Below are positions 38,918 through 47,921 of a stretch of 64,000 bases of DNA, one piece after another. A model generated the notes under the pieces. It was not told where the DNA came from. It saw nothing but the letters and a program-made list of their open reading frames with translations, and made no database searches. A program made the translations under genes and the position numbers. Source of the DNA: Symbiopectobacterium purcellii_A (GTDB lineage: Bacteria; Pseudomonadota; Gammaproteobacteria; Enterobacterales; Enterobacteriaceae); the NCBI RefSeq assembly GCF_052050035.1, contig NZ_CP189882.1, forward strand, positions 4,216,001 to 4,280,000, written 5' to 3'. Within the stretch, counting starts at the first letter, position 1; each line of letters opens with the position of its first letter.

Positions 38918-40090
38918 ATGCCAATTAAAATAAATTCACACATATTTGCGCAAGAAAATATTTCAAAAACTGATAATAAAGCTTGCAATAATGATAACCT
39001 ACACTCCAAAATTAAACACATTAGAAATGTACCAGAGCATTTCATTAATAAATTTACTAAAGATGCATATGTTTTTTGTAAAAAAAGAGGTGACAGCTAT
39101 AAAAGCATTATTTCACATCTATTAGAAACCCAAAAAACCTCAGATTCGAACACGCTGGAAGCTGAATTAAAACTTTATCAAAAAACAGAGGAATATATAA
39201 AGACACATCCCAATTCCGGCCGAAATAGAGCAATTAGAAGCCTTCACAAACTCTGTTCTAAACACATTAATGAGACGAATCCAATATCTGATGAAGCACA
39301 AGCTAAACTACAATTATACAAGATCATTGAAGGAGTAACCACAACACAAAAAGTAGATTTTAACATCCAAAAAATGCCTGATGGTTCTAAACTGCTTGCT
39401 GATAAACCAAGGGCACTTCAATTATTAAATGAATTGCAGAAACCAATAACCCATGAAAAAATAATAGAAGACGAATTGAACAAGGCAAAGATTGACGGAA
39501 ATTCCATAAGAAATAAGGCAGGCCTGAACAAAAATGAAATAGAAAGTATTCAGTGGTATACAAGTATCGGCTTTCAATATATTAATGCGGCTCTAAGGAG
39601 CGGTGAACAGTTGACTTCATTTATTAAGGAGCATGGAGAAAATATCATGATTGGTCTGAATAAATTGAGTTCTTTCACTGGCGAAGTTTATCGTTCACTG
39701 GCGGTAGATAATCTTTCCTCCTTAGCAGAAAAACTCACTCCAGGCCAACTTGTAACAGATAAAGGTTTCATATCTACATCTTCCAACTCTACTTTTGCTA
39801 AGACGTTTCGTGGTGGAAAAGGTACAGTGATTTATTCAATTTACGATGTTACAACAGGTAAAAACATTGCCGATTATACGCAACTTAAACAGGCTGAAGT
39901 TCTTCTACTTCCAAACTATCATATGAGAGTAGTTGCAACCAAGCTTACGGAGAAAAATCTTTACGTAGTATTGGAGAGTACGAATAAATTCCATAAAGGT
40001 GAGTCTGTATGTGATATTGCTTCAGGGAATATTTTGGGCATTTCCATCAATAATGAGAAAACAACAGTGAATAAAGAAATAAAAATATAA
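38918..40090 (+). CDS. ADP-ribosyltransferase-like effector/toxin
   Basis: 390 aa, intact. Residues 1-200 are hydrophilic, helix-prone, without signal peptide or known domain. Residues ~207-355 resemble the mono-ADP-ribosyltransferase fold of bacterial exotoxins/effectors: SIQWYTSIGFQYINAALRSG (~210-229), catalytic-type Arg in GEVYRS (R259), the STS motif in KGFISTSSN (286-288), and the ARTT-loop Q325-A-E327 in LKQAEVLLLPN. Here Q-x-E replaces the E-x-E of arginine-specific enzymes; Q-x-E is typical of C3-like enzymes. The lack of a signal peptide fits a type III effector, but secretion is not shown. The gene is clearly AT-rich and lies between IS630/IS903 debris, suggesting horizontal origin. 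ATG follows GATGAGG. Confidence 0.72.
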   Translation: MPIKINSHIFAQENISKTDNKACNNDNLHSKIKHIRNVPEHFINKFTKDAYVFCKKRGDSYKSIISHLLETQKTSDSNTLEAELKLYQKTEEYIKTHPNSGRNRAIRSLHKLCSKHINETNPISDEAQAKLQLYKIIEGVTTTQKVDFNIQKMPDGSKLLADKPRALQLLNELQKPITHEKIIEDELNKAKIDGNSIRNKAGLNKNEIESIQWYTSIGFQYINAALRSGEQLTSFIKEHGENIMIGLNKLSSFTGEVYRSLAVDNLSSLAEKLTPGQLVTDKGFISTSSNSTFAKTFRGGKGTVIYSIYDVTTGKNIADYTQLKQAEVLLLPNYHMRVVATKLTEKNLYVVLESTNKFHKGESVCDIASGNILGISINNEKTTVNKEIKI

Positions 40091-40105
40091 TTGACTCTGT
40101 ACACA

Positions 40106-40189
40106 GGCTTTGTTGAATAAATCGAACTTTTAGTAGATTGGCGGCTATGATCACTACAGTCGTTTTAGCATCGGGTTCCCATGGCAAAG
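40106..40189 (+). mobile_element. IS903-type element, old degraded 5' end
   Basis: Starts GGCTTTGTTGAATAAATCGA but the leader differs (TAGTAGATTGGCGGC). Ends at the ATGGCAAAG start region where MITE2 begins. Possibly the same old lineage as 38209-38480. Confidence 0.82.
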
Positions 40190-40378
40190 GGCTTTGTTGA
40201 ATAATTTAAGATACTGATTTATATAAGCATTATAAAATTTCAACGACTAATTTTTCCTCTCGGAATGCTTTTTATTGTGCTAACTATTTGATTTGTCGTT
40301 CTAACAAAATACATTCTCTGTAAATGCATTCTAACTAAAGAAGATGTAAATCAAACGGTTAAATTATTCAACAAAGCC
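40190..40378 (+). mobile_element. MITE2 subtype A at junction
   Basis: 189 bp, complete; flanks (IS903 start versus phage leader) do not match. Confidence 0.93.
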
Positions 40379-40433
40379 CACCAACCGTATACCACCGGCG
40401 TGACGGCTCCTAATACACACAAGGAGTCTAGCA

Positions 40434-42068
40434 ATGAAGAACCATATTTCATTCAATAACGCTCAGCTTGAAATTATTCACCGTGAGCAATCTACCTGGC
40501 TGAGGTCAACCCAAATTGGGTTAGCCTTGAAATACGCGAACCCCAAAACAGCAGTAACCAAAATTTTTAACAGAAACAAAGACGAATTTACAACTCAGAT
40601 GAGTGCGGTAGTTAAGTTGCCTGACGCCAATGGCGACATGCAAAACACTCGCATCTTCTCCCTGCGCGGCGCTCACCTGATTGCGATGTTCGCCAACACG
40701 CCGATAGCCAAAGAGTTCCGCAAATGGGTGCTGGATATCCTCGACAAAGAAACCAGTATCCCACAGTACAAACCCCAAGCCGCCGAACTGTTCAACGATG
40801 ATGATACCCGTTGCCTGACCCATTTGATCTGGAGCATGGCAAATGGTTTTCACTTCGACCGGGAATGGAGCAACGCCATATGGCACGCTCTGCGCCGCGT
40901 AACGGGCGTGCCCTCCCCTCAGCACTTTGAAATCCGGCAACTCCCCCTGCTGGCCGAAGAATACCGTCGTATCTACAGCATTACCAACACGCTCAAGGGT
41001 GCCATCTTCGACGCTGAGAAGCAGACGATACGCCGTGTTCTGCGTCATCGTGAAGATGAAGCTATAGCTAAACGACTTAATTTTGATTACATTATTTAAA
41101 TGAGCTATTCAATTGATTTTAGACGTAAAGTGATATCTACACGGAAAAACGAAGGGTTGAGTATCCGAGAAACAGCGAAGCAATTTCGGATTGGCCCTGC
41201 CTCTGTATCGCGTTGGATTAATCAAATAGAGTCAAAAGCATCGACCACGCGTCAGCGAAAGATCGATAAATCCGAGTTGATAAAAGATGTTGAACAATAT
41301 CCAGATGCTTACCAAAAAGAACGTGCAGAGCGTTTTGGCGTTTGTCAGAAGGCCATTTGGCAAGCGCTTAAAAAGCTGGGATTGACCTATAAAAAAAACT
41401 CTACGTCATCCGAAAGCCGACGAAAACGCCCGGCAGGGATTTCAACAAAAAAAACAACAGTATGAAAAAGAAGGTAAACCTATTGTTTTTATTGATGAAA
41501 GTGGTTTTTCACACGATGCCCCACGGACTCACGGCTATTCCCCAAAAGGTCAACGGTGTTTTGGCCTGAAGAACTGGGGAGCTAGGGGAAGAACAAATGT
41601 TATCGGCGCTTTATTAGGCACAACGCTGTTTGCTATCGGATTATTTGATATCAATATTAACAGCGATGTTTTCTATGCCTGGGTCACACAAGTCCTTATC
41701 CCAGTACTCCCTAAAAACAGTGTAATCATGATGGACAATGCCACTTTTCACAAAAAACATAATATTCAACAAGTCATCATCGATGCAGGGTATATGGTGG
41801 AGTATTTGCCTACATATTCGCCAGATCTTAACCCAATTGAGCATAAATGGGCACAAGCAAAAAGCAAAAAAAGAGAGATGGGTTGCGATACAGAGAGTTT
41901 GTTCTCAGTCCATATGGTGTAATCAAAATTAAGTCGCTTGGCTATATCGTACTGGGCGAGATGCAGCGGATGCTAGAAGAGAGCACACAGCAGCATTACG
42001 GCGTCATGACCCATGCGCTCGAAAAATGGCAACAGGCGAACGTTAGCCAGTTCCTGCAACGCCACTAA
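40434..42068 (+). pseudogene. BRO-family phage antirepressor-like protein, split by IS630
   Basis: Removing the IS630 (41065-41944) restores one frame of ~250 aa. N-terminal BRO-N type domain: FNNAQLEIIHREQSTWLRST, QIGLALKYANPKTAVTKIFN, IFSLRGAHLIAMFANTPIAK, EFRKWVLDILDKE. The C-terminal part is helical and ends WQQANVSQFLQRH. Good Shine-Dalgarno (AAGGAG). BRO-N proteins bind DNA and act as antirepressors or regulators in phages. A second gene with the same tail left a remnant at 23113-23193. The single insertion is the only lesion. Confidence 0.82.
41065..41944 (+). mobile_element. IS630-family element, 880 bp, A8 form
   Basis: TA at 41063-41064 and 41945-41946, flanks continuous within the antirepressor gene. 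Confidence 0.94.
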
Positions 42069-42079
42069 CCCAGTCATTC

Positions 42080-42104
42080 CGCCCCGGGATCGCGCCGGGG
42101 TTCC
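42080..42104 (+). terminator. Hairpin after antirepressor gene
   Basis: CCCCGG-GATCGCG-CCGGGG, followed by TTCC; weak T-tract. Confidence 0.5.
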
Positions 42105-42135
42105 ATTATCGTTTTAACCAACGAGGTATATCTGT

Positions 42136-42531
42136 ATGCAAAATTTAACCATTGCACAAACATTAACCATGTCCAGCCGTGAAATTGCAGAGCTATAGCC
42201 AACCGACTTAAAAATGATTACATCCTATGCCCTGATATGCGGCAAAGAAGCATAGCTGGCTGTTATCAAAATAATGTCGCTTGGCTATAACCGGAAAACA
42301 ACATAAAGACGTTCTTGCTGATTGCCGCAAAATGTTCGAGGCGCTCAATATTCAATCGGCGGACTTTTCCGCCGATTACAAAGACAGCAAAGGACGCACC
42401 TATCAGGAGTTTTTGCTTGACCAAGACCTAACAATGACGCTTGTCATGGGGTACAGCATTGAGCTTCGCCATAAAGTTGCCAAGCGCTGGCGTGAGCTGG
42501 AAGAGCAAGCCAAGAAGCCAGCTATTCCGCA
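42136..42531 (+). pseudogene. Rha-family phage regulatory protein, N-terminal remnant
   Basis: MQNLTIAQTLTMSSREIAEL, then after a MITE1 TGKQHKDVLADCRKMFEALN and QEFLLDQDLTMTLVMGYSIE to ELEEQAKKPAIPQP. The SSREIAELTGKQHKDVL block and the DxxLTMTLVMGYS(I/V)xLRxKVxxRWxELE block are characteristic of the pRha domain. Interrupted by MITE1 (42196-42287) and truncated by an IS30 end. Confidence 0.8.
42196..42287 (-). mobile_element. MITE1 in rha-like gene
   Basis: 92 bp; TA at 42194-42195 and 42288-42289; excision restores REIAELTGKQH. Confidence 0.94.
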
Positions 42532-42979
42532 GCCCCATTCCCACTCGAAACGCAACAAAGTGACCCACTTGCCAGAGTCGGATAAAATCACCGTTCTGGC
42601 CATACTGGAGAGCCTGTTGCATGCAGGGAAAACATCTGACTCAGAAAGAACGGTTCTACATCGAAAAGCGGCGTGGTCATGCGGTACTGGCTGACAAAGC
42701 CTACTCTGGCAATGCACTCCGTAACGAGTTGAAAAGAAAAGGGATAAGAGCGGTTATTCCCCGAAAATCAAATGAAAAACTGGCTTCAGATGGACGCTCA
42801 CAACTTTATCGTGATGCTTATCGCCGTCGCAACGTTGTAGAAAGATGTTTTGGCCGTTTAAAGGAATATAGACGGATTGCCACACGTTATGAAAAAACGG
42901 CAAGAAACTATCTAGCAATGGTGAAACTGGGCTGCATCCGCTTGTTTTACGCCCGGTTACGTAATTAAGGGACACAGCC
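42532..42979 (+). mobile_element. IS30 5' end fused to IS427-like 3' end
   Basis: IS30 terminus and first ~18 codons (ATG 42621) join at GCGTGGT to the C-terminal half of the IS427-like transposase (HAVLADKAYSGNALR... to FYARLRN, stop 42968). Ends GGGACACAGCC. The joint lies in a short stretch shared by both elements and gives a 115-aa chimeric frame. Confidence 0.88.
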
Positions 42980-42980
42980 T

Positions 42981-43157
42981 AACCTGGCCAACGCTAATCT
43001 GGTCAACGTTAACCTGAGTAAAGCTTACCTGATGGGAGCTGACTTAAGTGAAGCTAACCTGAGCAATGCTGACCTGATTCGGGCTGATCTGAGCAAAGCT
43101 GACCTGAGAAAAGCTGAACTGGGCAACGCTCACCTGACAAAAGATGACCTGTGGTAG
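42981..43157 (+). pseudogene. Pentapeptide-repeat protein, C-terminal fragment
   Basis: 58 codons in a strict A(N/D)LXX pattern: NLANANLVNVNLSKAYLMGA, DLSEANLSNADLIRADLSKA, DLRKAELGNAHLTKDDLW, stop 43155-43157. At least ten consecutive repeats, forming a right-handed quadrilateral beta-helix in this family. The N-terminus is lost at the IS427-like end. Role cannot be inferred; members include topoisomerase-protecting proteins and secreted effectors. Confidence 0.75.
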
Positions 43158-43163
43158 GCTAGG

Positions 43164-43241
43164 ATGGACGACAATATTCTGAATCAGCTGAGCGACTCTT
43201 TGTTTCAGGAAAGCAAGGCGGAGAAGCTAAAAGGAGGCTAA
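43164..43241 (+). CDS. Possible 25-aa small ORF
   Basis: MDDNILNQLSDSLFQESKAE then KLKGG, seven bases after the pentapeptide stop codon. No Shine-Dalgarno upstream that I trust; could be a degraded C-terminal segment of the preceding gene. Reported as tentative. Confidence 0.25.
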   Translation: MDDNILNQLSDSLFQESKAEKLKGG

Positions 43242-43346
43242 TCCGGGCACATGAATTTGCAGGTGCAGATGGACTATAGCGCATGGGTTATCCTTGCGTC
43301 AATATGCTGGTTTATGCCACTATACCGTTCATCAGAGAGTGTAAAA

Positions 43347-43592
43347 CTACTCATTGCCCCATTGATTCAAGAACGTCGCTATCTCATCAATGCGCTGCTC
43401 GTTGATATGGGCTTCACGCGCCATCTCCTGCTGGGCCTGCTCACTGATCTCTTCATTATTCATTAAGCGAGTGAGCAGTAATTGGAAATAGTGTGCCAGC
43501 GCGTCACGCTCAGACTCGCCCACTAACTCAGCGGCTTCCGTCGAGTACTCATCCACAATATCATAATATTTAAGGGGTATTTCATTGTTCAT
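43347..43592 (-). CDS. ymjA: DUF2543 family protein
   Basis: 81 aa. MNNEIPLKYYDIVDEYSTEA ... LAHYFQLLLTRLMNNEEISE ... IDEIATFLNQWGNE is nearly the E. coli YmjA sequence pattern at identical length. A small acidic cytoplasmic protein of unknown function. Intact. Lies beside yaiL here, whereas in E. coli the two are not adjacent. The overlapping + strand frame at 43251-43466 is a shadow. Confidence 0.85.
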   Translation of the reverse strand: MNNEIPLKYYDIVDEYSTEAAELVGESERDALAHYFQLLLTRLMNNEEISEQAQQEMAREAHINEQRIDEIATFLNQWGNE

Positions 43593-43672
43593 ACGTCGTC
43601 CCGTGTGGTAAGGTGTTTGTCAGTACGGCCTGGTGACCAAATTCTGCGAATGACTACCGCATACCGCGTCAA

Positions 43673-44212
43673 TTACCACATTAAATCATCGGGCACTTTA
43701 AAGTCAGCATAGGGATCTTCTTCATCTAGTGCTTCCTGACTCAGCGCACTGTGTAAAACGATACTGCCTGCATCCCGCTGAGCAATTTTTTCGGCCACGC
43801 TCGCGGGGATAATCGCGTATTGGCTCTCGCCCTTGCTATCAATAACGAGACGTGCGATGGCGAGACGACCATTAATCAGTTGAGTTTGTGTAAGTTTATC
43901 GACAACCACTTTTTTGATTACATTGTTATCTGTGAAATTAAAGCTAATATCACCTTTTGAAATGTCGATTTTGTTCATTTCAATCAGTTGCTTCACCTGT
44001 GCTTTATACTCTTTAGATAACACAGCCTGTTTCTGCTGTTCGCTGAGTTGTTTATCGCGTTCAAGCTGATTTTTTTTGTTTTCCTCTACCGCGGCTCTGG
44101 ATTCACGCGCCTGAACGCGTGATTTTTTGGCCGTTCTTTCAACTTTGGCCATTTTTTTGCTGGTCACTAATCCCGCTTTCAGCATCTGCTCTTGTAAGGT
44201 GAGTTTTGTCAT
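43673..44212 (-). CDS. yaiL: DUF2058 family protein YaiL
   Basis: 179 aa, standard length. Highly charged, helical N-terminal half (LTLQEQMLKAGLVTSKKMAK, SRVQARESRAAVEENKKNQL). C-terminal domain with NNVIKKVVVDKLTQTQLING and the acidic end EDPYADFKVPDDLMW. Matches the family known as YaiL, a nucleoprotein/polynucleotide-associated protein of poorly defined role. No lesions. A small GC hairpin (CGGGC-GCAAA-GCCCG, ~44276) lies upstream of it. Confidence 0.85.
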   Translation of the reverse strand: MTKLTLQEQMLKAGLVTSKKMAKVERTAKKSRVQARESRAAVEENKKNQLERDKQLSEQQKQAVLSKEYKAQVKQLIEMNKIDISKGDISFNFTDNNVIKKVVVDKLTQTQLINGRLAIARLVIDSKGESQYAIIPASVAEKIAQRDAGSIVLHSALSQEALDEEDPYADFKVPDDLMW

Positions 44213-44355
44213 CGTCGTTTCGAAACCCGTAGAAAAATTTGTGGAATTATACCTGTAATCGCCAAGGCTGTAACCGGGCGCAAAGCCCGAACGCTACGGC
44301 GTTTGAATTTGGAAGACGCCATCAGGGGCGCAGTGAATACGACAGCGAAATGACG

Positions 44356-44838
44356 TCACACCTTGAGCAGTTTCACCGTGGCATCAATGTCTATCTCATC
44401 TTCAGTGAAAATTAACGTCGACCCCTGAAAGGTGGTGAACGCCAATTTTTTCATCGTGCGAACGTCACTGGGTTTAGCAGCTGATTTCGGCCTGATATTT
44501 CCCATCAGCGCTCCCACAGAAAGCACGGTATTTTCTTTGTCAATACGGGTATCAGCCGACACTTCTTCGCTAAATACCAGAAAGGATTTAATGGCGGTAA
44601 GCTTGATACGTTCGCCTGCGATATAAATGTATTTGCTTTCTGGTTCGACTTTCACGGCATAAGCCGATAGACCCTTGTTATTTGTGGTGGTTTCGAAACT
44701 GACGGCCGCGCCTTTTTTAAGCAGGTCTGGATTGGCAACCTTAATAACATGAAAATAACGGTTATCACCGTTTTCATCTTTGATAAACCCAAAACCTTTA
44801 TCTTTAAACCAGGTTGTGATCGTTCCGTTCATCGCCAT
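44356..44838 (-). CDS. Cold-shock-domain protein
   Basis: 160 aa. The N-terminal ~65 residues are a cold-shock domain with RNP1-like KGFGFIKDENG (13-23) and RYFHVIKV (27-34, RNP2-like). The remaining ~95 residues form an extra C-terminal domain (YIYIAGERIKLTAIKSFLVF, TMKKLAFTTFQGSTLIFTED) not found in short Csp proteins. Likely RNA/ssDNA binding; the C-terminal part is of unknown role. It could start at either MAMNGTI or MNGTI. Intact. Confidence 0.75.
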   Translation of the reverse strand: MAMNGTITTWFKDKGFGFIKDENGDNRYFHVIKVANPDLLKKGAAVSFETTTNNKGLSAYAVKVEPESKYIYIAGERIKLTAIKSFLVFSEEVSADTRIDKENTVLSVGALMGNIRPKSAAKPSDVRTMKKLAFTTFQGSTLIFTEDEIDIDATVKLLKV

Positions 44839-45016
44839 TACCGCCTACCTAATCGTTTATCACCTTATTTTTGCAGCGCGCAGTGTAAAGCACAATTCCG
44901 GCGCAGACCACTTCTTTGGGTTTCCTCTTGCTAATAAATGTTAGGTGTTTTTTTTAGAAATGGGTTATCGGGAAATTTAAAACAGTGTCATGGAGGGAAC
45001 ACTGAGGAACAAGAAG

Positions 45017-45093
45017 TGGTGCGTTCTAATGGACTCGAACCATCGACCCCCACCATGTCAAGGTGGTGCTCTAACCAACTGAGCTAAGAACGC
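45017..45093 (-). tRNA. tRNA-Val (anticodon GAC)
   Basis: 77 nt with encoded CCA. Acceptor GCGTTCT/AGAACGC, D arm with AGCTCAGTTGGTTAGAGC, anticodon stem CCACC/GGTGG around loop TTGACAT, and T arm with GGTTCGAGTCC. Corresponds to valV/valW of E. coli, which also lie near mdtK. Only one copy here. Confidence 0.96.
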
Positions 45094-45298
45094 ATTTTTT
45101 GAGGCTGGTTGCTAAAGCAGCGGACGATGCCCTGTACTGCCGTGCGCGGCGCATAGTAGCGAGTGAACGTGGTGCTGGCAAGACGCAAATATAACATTTA
45201 TGCGGTCGAAGTGCACGACTGCTGCGCTTGTGTTCACTTTGCGTTTTTTTCACCCAGTGCAGGCGGCGTGCAGCCCCTTGCGCTGGGTGATATCAGCG

Positions 45299-46654
45299 TT
45301 AGCGCGCCGCGCGCGCCAGAATATCGCCAGGGGGTTGACGTTGTAAGTAACGGATACGTAGCACCATCATGATCGCGGCAGCAGTGAGCCCGATGATAAA
45401 GCCACACCAGAAACCGGCAGGACCCATGCGTGGCACCCAATAATCGGTCATTGCCAGCAGATAACCGCTGGGTAAACCGAGTATCCAGTAGGAGACGAAG
45501 GTGATGTAGAAAATGGAACGCGTGTCTTTATAGCCACGTAATACGCCGTTGCCGATAGCCTGCACAGCGTCTGAGATCTGATAAATCGCGGCCAAAAGCA
45601 TCAACTGTGCTGCCATAGCGACCACTTCCGGGTTTTTGTTATATAACAAGGCGATCTGTTCACGCAGCAGTGCCGTGAAAATGGCGGTACAACAGGCCAG
45701 CATCACGCCGGTGTAGGACGCGACACGCGCATCTTCCACCGAGCCTTCTCCCAGCCGGTGACCAACGCGGATCGTCGACGCAATGCCGATAGACAAGGGC
45801 AGCACAAACATCAGTGAACTGAAATTCAGTGCTATCTGGTGCCCGGCAACGTCAATCACACCGAGTGGCAGGATCAGCAGGGCGACGATGGCAAACAGCG
45901 ACACTTCGAACAGCAGGGCGAGTGCAATGGGTAAACCGAGTGAAAACAGACGCCGCATGGCGGAGAAATCAATCTGCAAGCGCTGCCATTTTATGTCGTG
46001 CAGCCAGTGAGCACGCATACTGTAAAACGCCATCATCAACATCATTATCCAGTAGGTAGAGGCAGTCGCGACACCGCATTCCACGCCACCCAGTTCTGGC
46101 ATGCCAAATTTGCCGTAGGTAAAGATATAGTTCAGGGGAATATTGATCAGCACTCCAATAAAACCAATCACCATGCCTGGCTTGGTTTTGGACAGCCCTT
46201 AACATTGACAGCGCAGCACCTGATAGAACAAATAGCCCGGGACCCCCAGTAACATCACGTGCAGATAGCCGATGGCAACATTCGCCAGTTACGGTGAGTC
46301 GGTGTGCATCATGGCAATAACGTGTTTGCCGTTATACAGCACCACCATGGTGATAACCGCAACGATCGCAGCCAAAATAAACGCCTGCTGAACCTGATGG
46401 GCGATACGAGGGCGTCGACCAGAACCGTTGAGCTGGGCCACCACTGGCGTGAGTGCCATCAATAAACCATGTCCAAACAGGATGACCGGCAACCACACGG
46501 AAGTACCGACTGCAACCGCCGCCATATCGGTGGCGCTATAGGCACCCGCAATAATGGTGTCAACGACACCCATGGACGTTTGGGAAACCTGCGCAATAAT
46601 GACAGGAACCGCGAGCGTTAACAGGCTCCGCGCCTCTGACAAATATTTCTGCAC
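45299..46654 (-). pseudogene. mdtK: MATE-family multidrug efflux pump MdtK, two nonsense codons
   Basis: Full-length frame of 452 codons aligns end to end with E. coli MdtK (MQKYLSEARSLLTLAVPVII ... SSLMFVLPLSIGIASTIRVG ... QRQPPGDILARAAR). Two in-frame TAA codons lie at 46289-46291 (DSP*LAN) and 46199-46201 (CQC*GLSKTKPGM). The second replaces a Glu codon in E. coli, consistent with a GAA-to-TAA change. No frameshift or insertion. The protein is a 12-TM Na+/drug antiporter in the inner membrane. The reverse-strand frames are shadows. The gene is divergent from ribE, as in E. coli, with IS elements now in between. Confidence 0.9.
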
Positions 46655-46702
46655 GCAAACACCTTCCTTGAATTGTTAAAACGAAAAACTCGCGTTCTGT
46701 TA

Positions 46703-46794
46703 TAGCTAAGCGACATTATTTTGATAACAGCCAGCTATGCTTCTTTGCCACATATCAGGGCATCGGCTGTAATCATTTTTAAGTCGGTTGGCTA
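46703..46794 (+). mobile_element. MITE1 variant
   Basis: 92 bp, same sub-variant as 17481 (TAGCTAAGCG start, CATCGGCTGTAATC body); TA at 46701-46702 and 46795-46796. Confidence 0.93.
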
Positions 46795-46877
46795 TATACG
46801 ACAGCTCGGCGAGGTAGCGCGTTACTTTTCCAGCAGGGGGTTGGGATGAATGAAAGTAAACAACCGCAAGCGAGATA

Positions 46878-47757
46878 TAGCTAAACGACTTAATTTTGAT
46901 TACATTATTTAAATGAGCTATTCAATGGATTTTAGACGTAAAGTGATATCTACACGGAAAAACGAAGGGTTGAGTATCCGAGAAACAGCGAAGCAATTTC
47001 GGATTGGCCCTGCCTCTGTATCGCGTTGGATTAATCAAATAGAGTCAAAAGCATCGACCACGCGTCAGCGAAAGATCGATAAATCCGAGTTGATAAAAGA
47101 TGTTGAACAATATCCAGATGCTTACCAAAAAGAACGTGCAGAGCGTTTTGGCGTTTGTCAGAAGGCCATTTGGCAAGCGCTTAAAAAGCTGGGATTGACC
47201 TATAAAAAAAACTCTACGTCATCCGAAAGCCGACGAAAACGCCCGGCAGGGATTTCAACAAAAAAAACAACAGTATGAAAAAGAAGGTAAACCTATTGTT
47301 TTTATTGATGAAAGTGGTTTTTCACACGATGCCCCACGGACTCACGGCTATTCCCCAAAAGGTCAACGGTGTTTTGGCCTGAAGAACTGGGGAGCTAGGG
47401 GAAGAACAAATGTTATCGGCGCTTTATTAGGCACAACGCTGTTTGCTATCGGATTATTTGATATCAATATTAACAGCGATGTTTTCTATGCCTGGGTCAC
47501 ACAAGTCCTTATCCCAGTACTCCCTAAAAACAGTGTAATCATGATGGACAATGCCACTTTTCACAAAAAACATAATATTCAACAAGTCATCATCGATGCA
47601 GGGTATATGGTGGAGTATTTGCCTACATATTCGCCAGATCTTAACCCAATTGAGCATAAATGGGCACAAGCAAAAAGCAAAAAAAGAGAGATGGGTTGCG
47701 ATACAGAGAGTTTGTTCTCAGTCCATATGGTGTAATCAAAATTAAGTCGCTTGGCTA
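46878..47757 (+). mobile_element. IS630-family element, 880 bp, A8 form
   Basis: TA at 46876-46877 and 47758-47759. One substitution in the start region (MSYSMDF instead of MSYSIDF). Confidence 0.93.
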
Positions 47758-47921
47758 TAACGAGCATAAATGGCTTTTGAAGCCATCCATCTGAGATGGA
47801 AAATCAATCGATGACAGAACGTTGTTCTAGGCTGTGTCCCTTAATTGCTTGAGCTATAGTATCCATCTGTTTCTAAGACACTTTGGATTATGGCTCGCTA
47901 CGATCTTTCTGATGAAGCATG

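Noticed and set aside
42754..42975. 73-codon minus-strand frame in the IS427-like tail
   Set aside because: Antisense of the transposase C-terminus, also present at 49624-49845.
43000..43157. Regular period in the sequence considered as a CRISPR-like or tandem DNA repeat
   Set aside because: The 15-bp period is codon-level and translates to pentapeptide repeats; there are no spacers.
45240..45295. Inverted repeat CACCCAG...CTGGGTG downstream of mdtK as a terminator
   Set aside because: The T-tract is on the wrong side for mdtK and the loop is long (~35 nt); not called.
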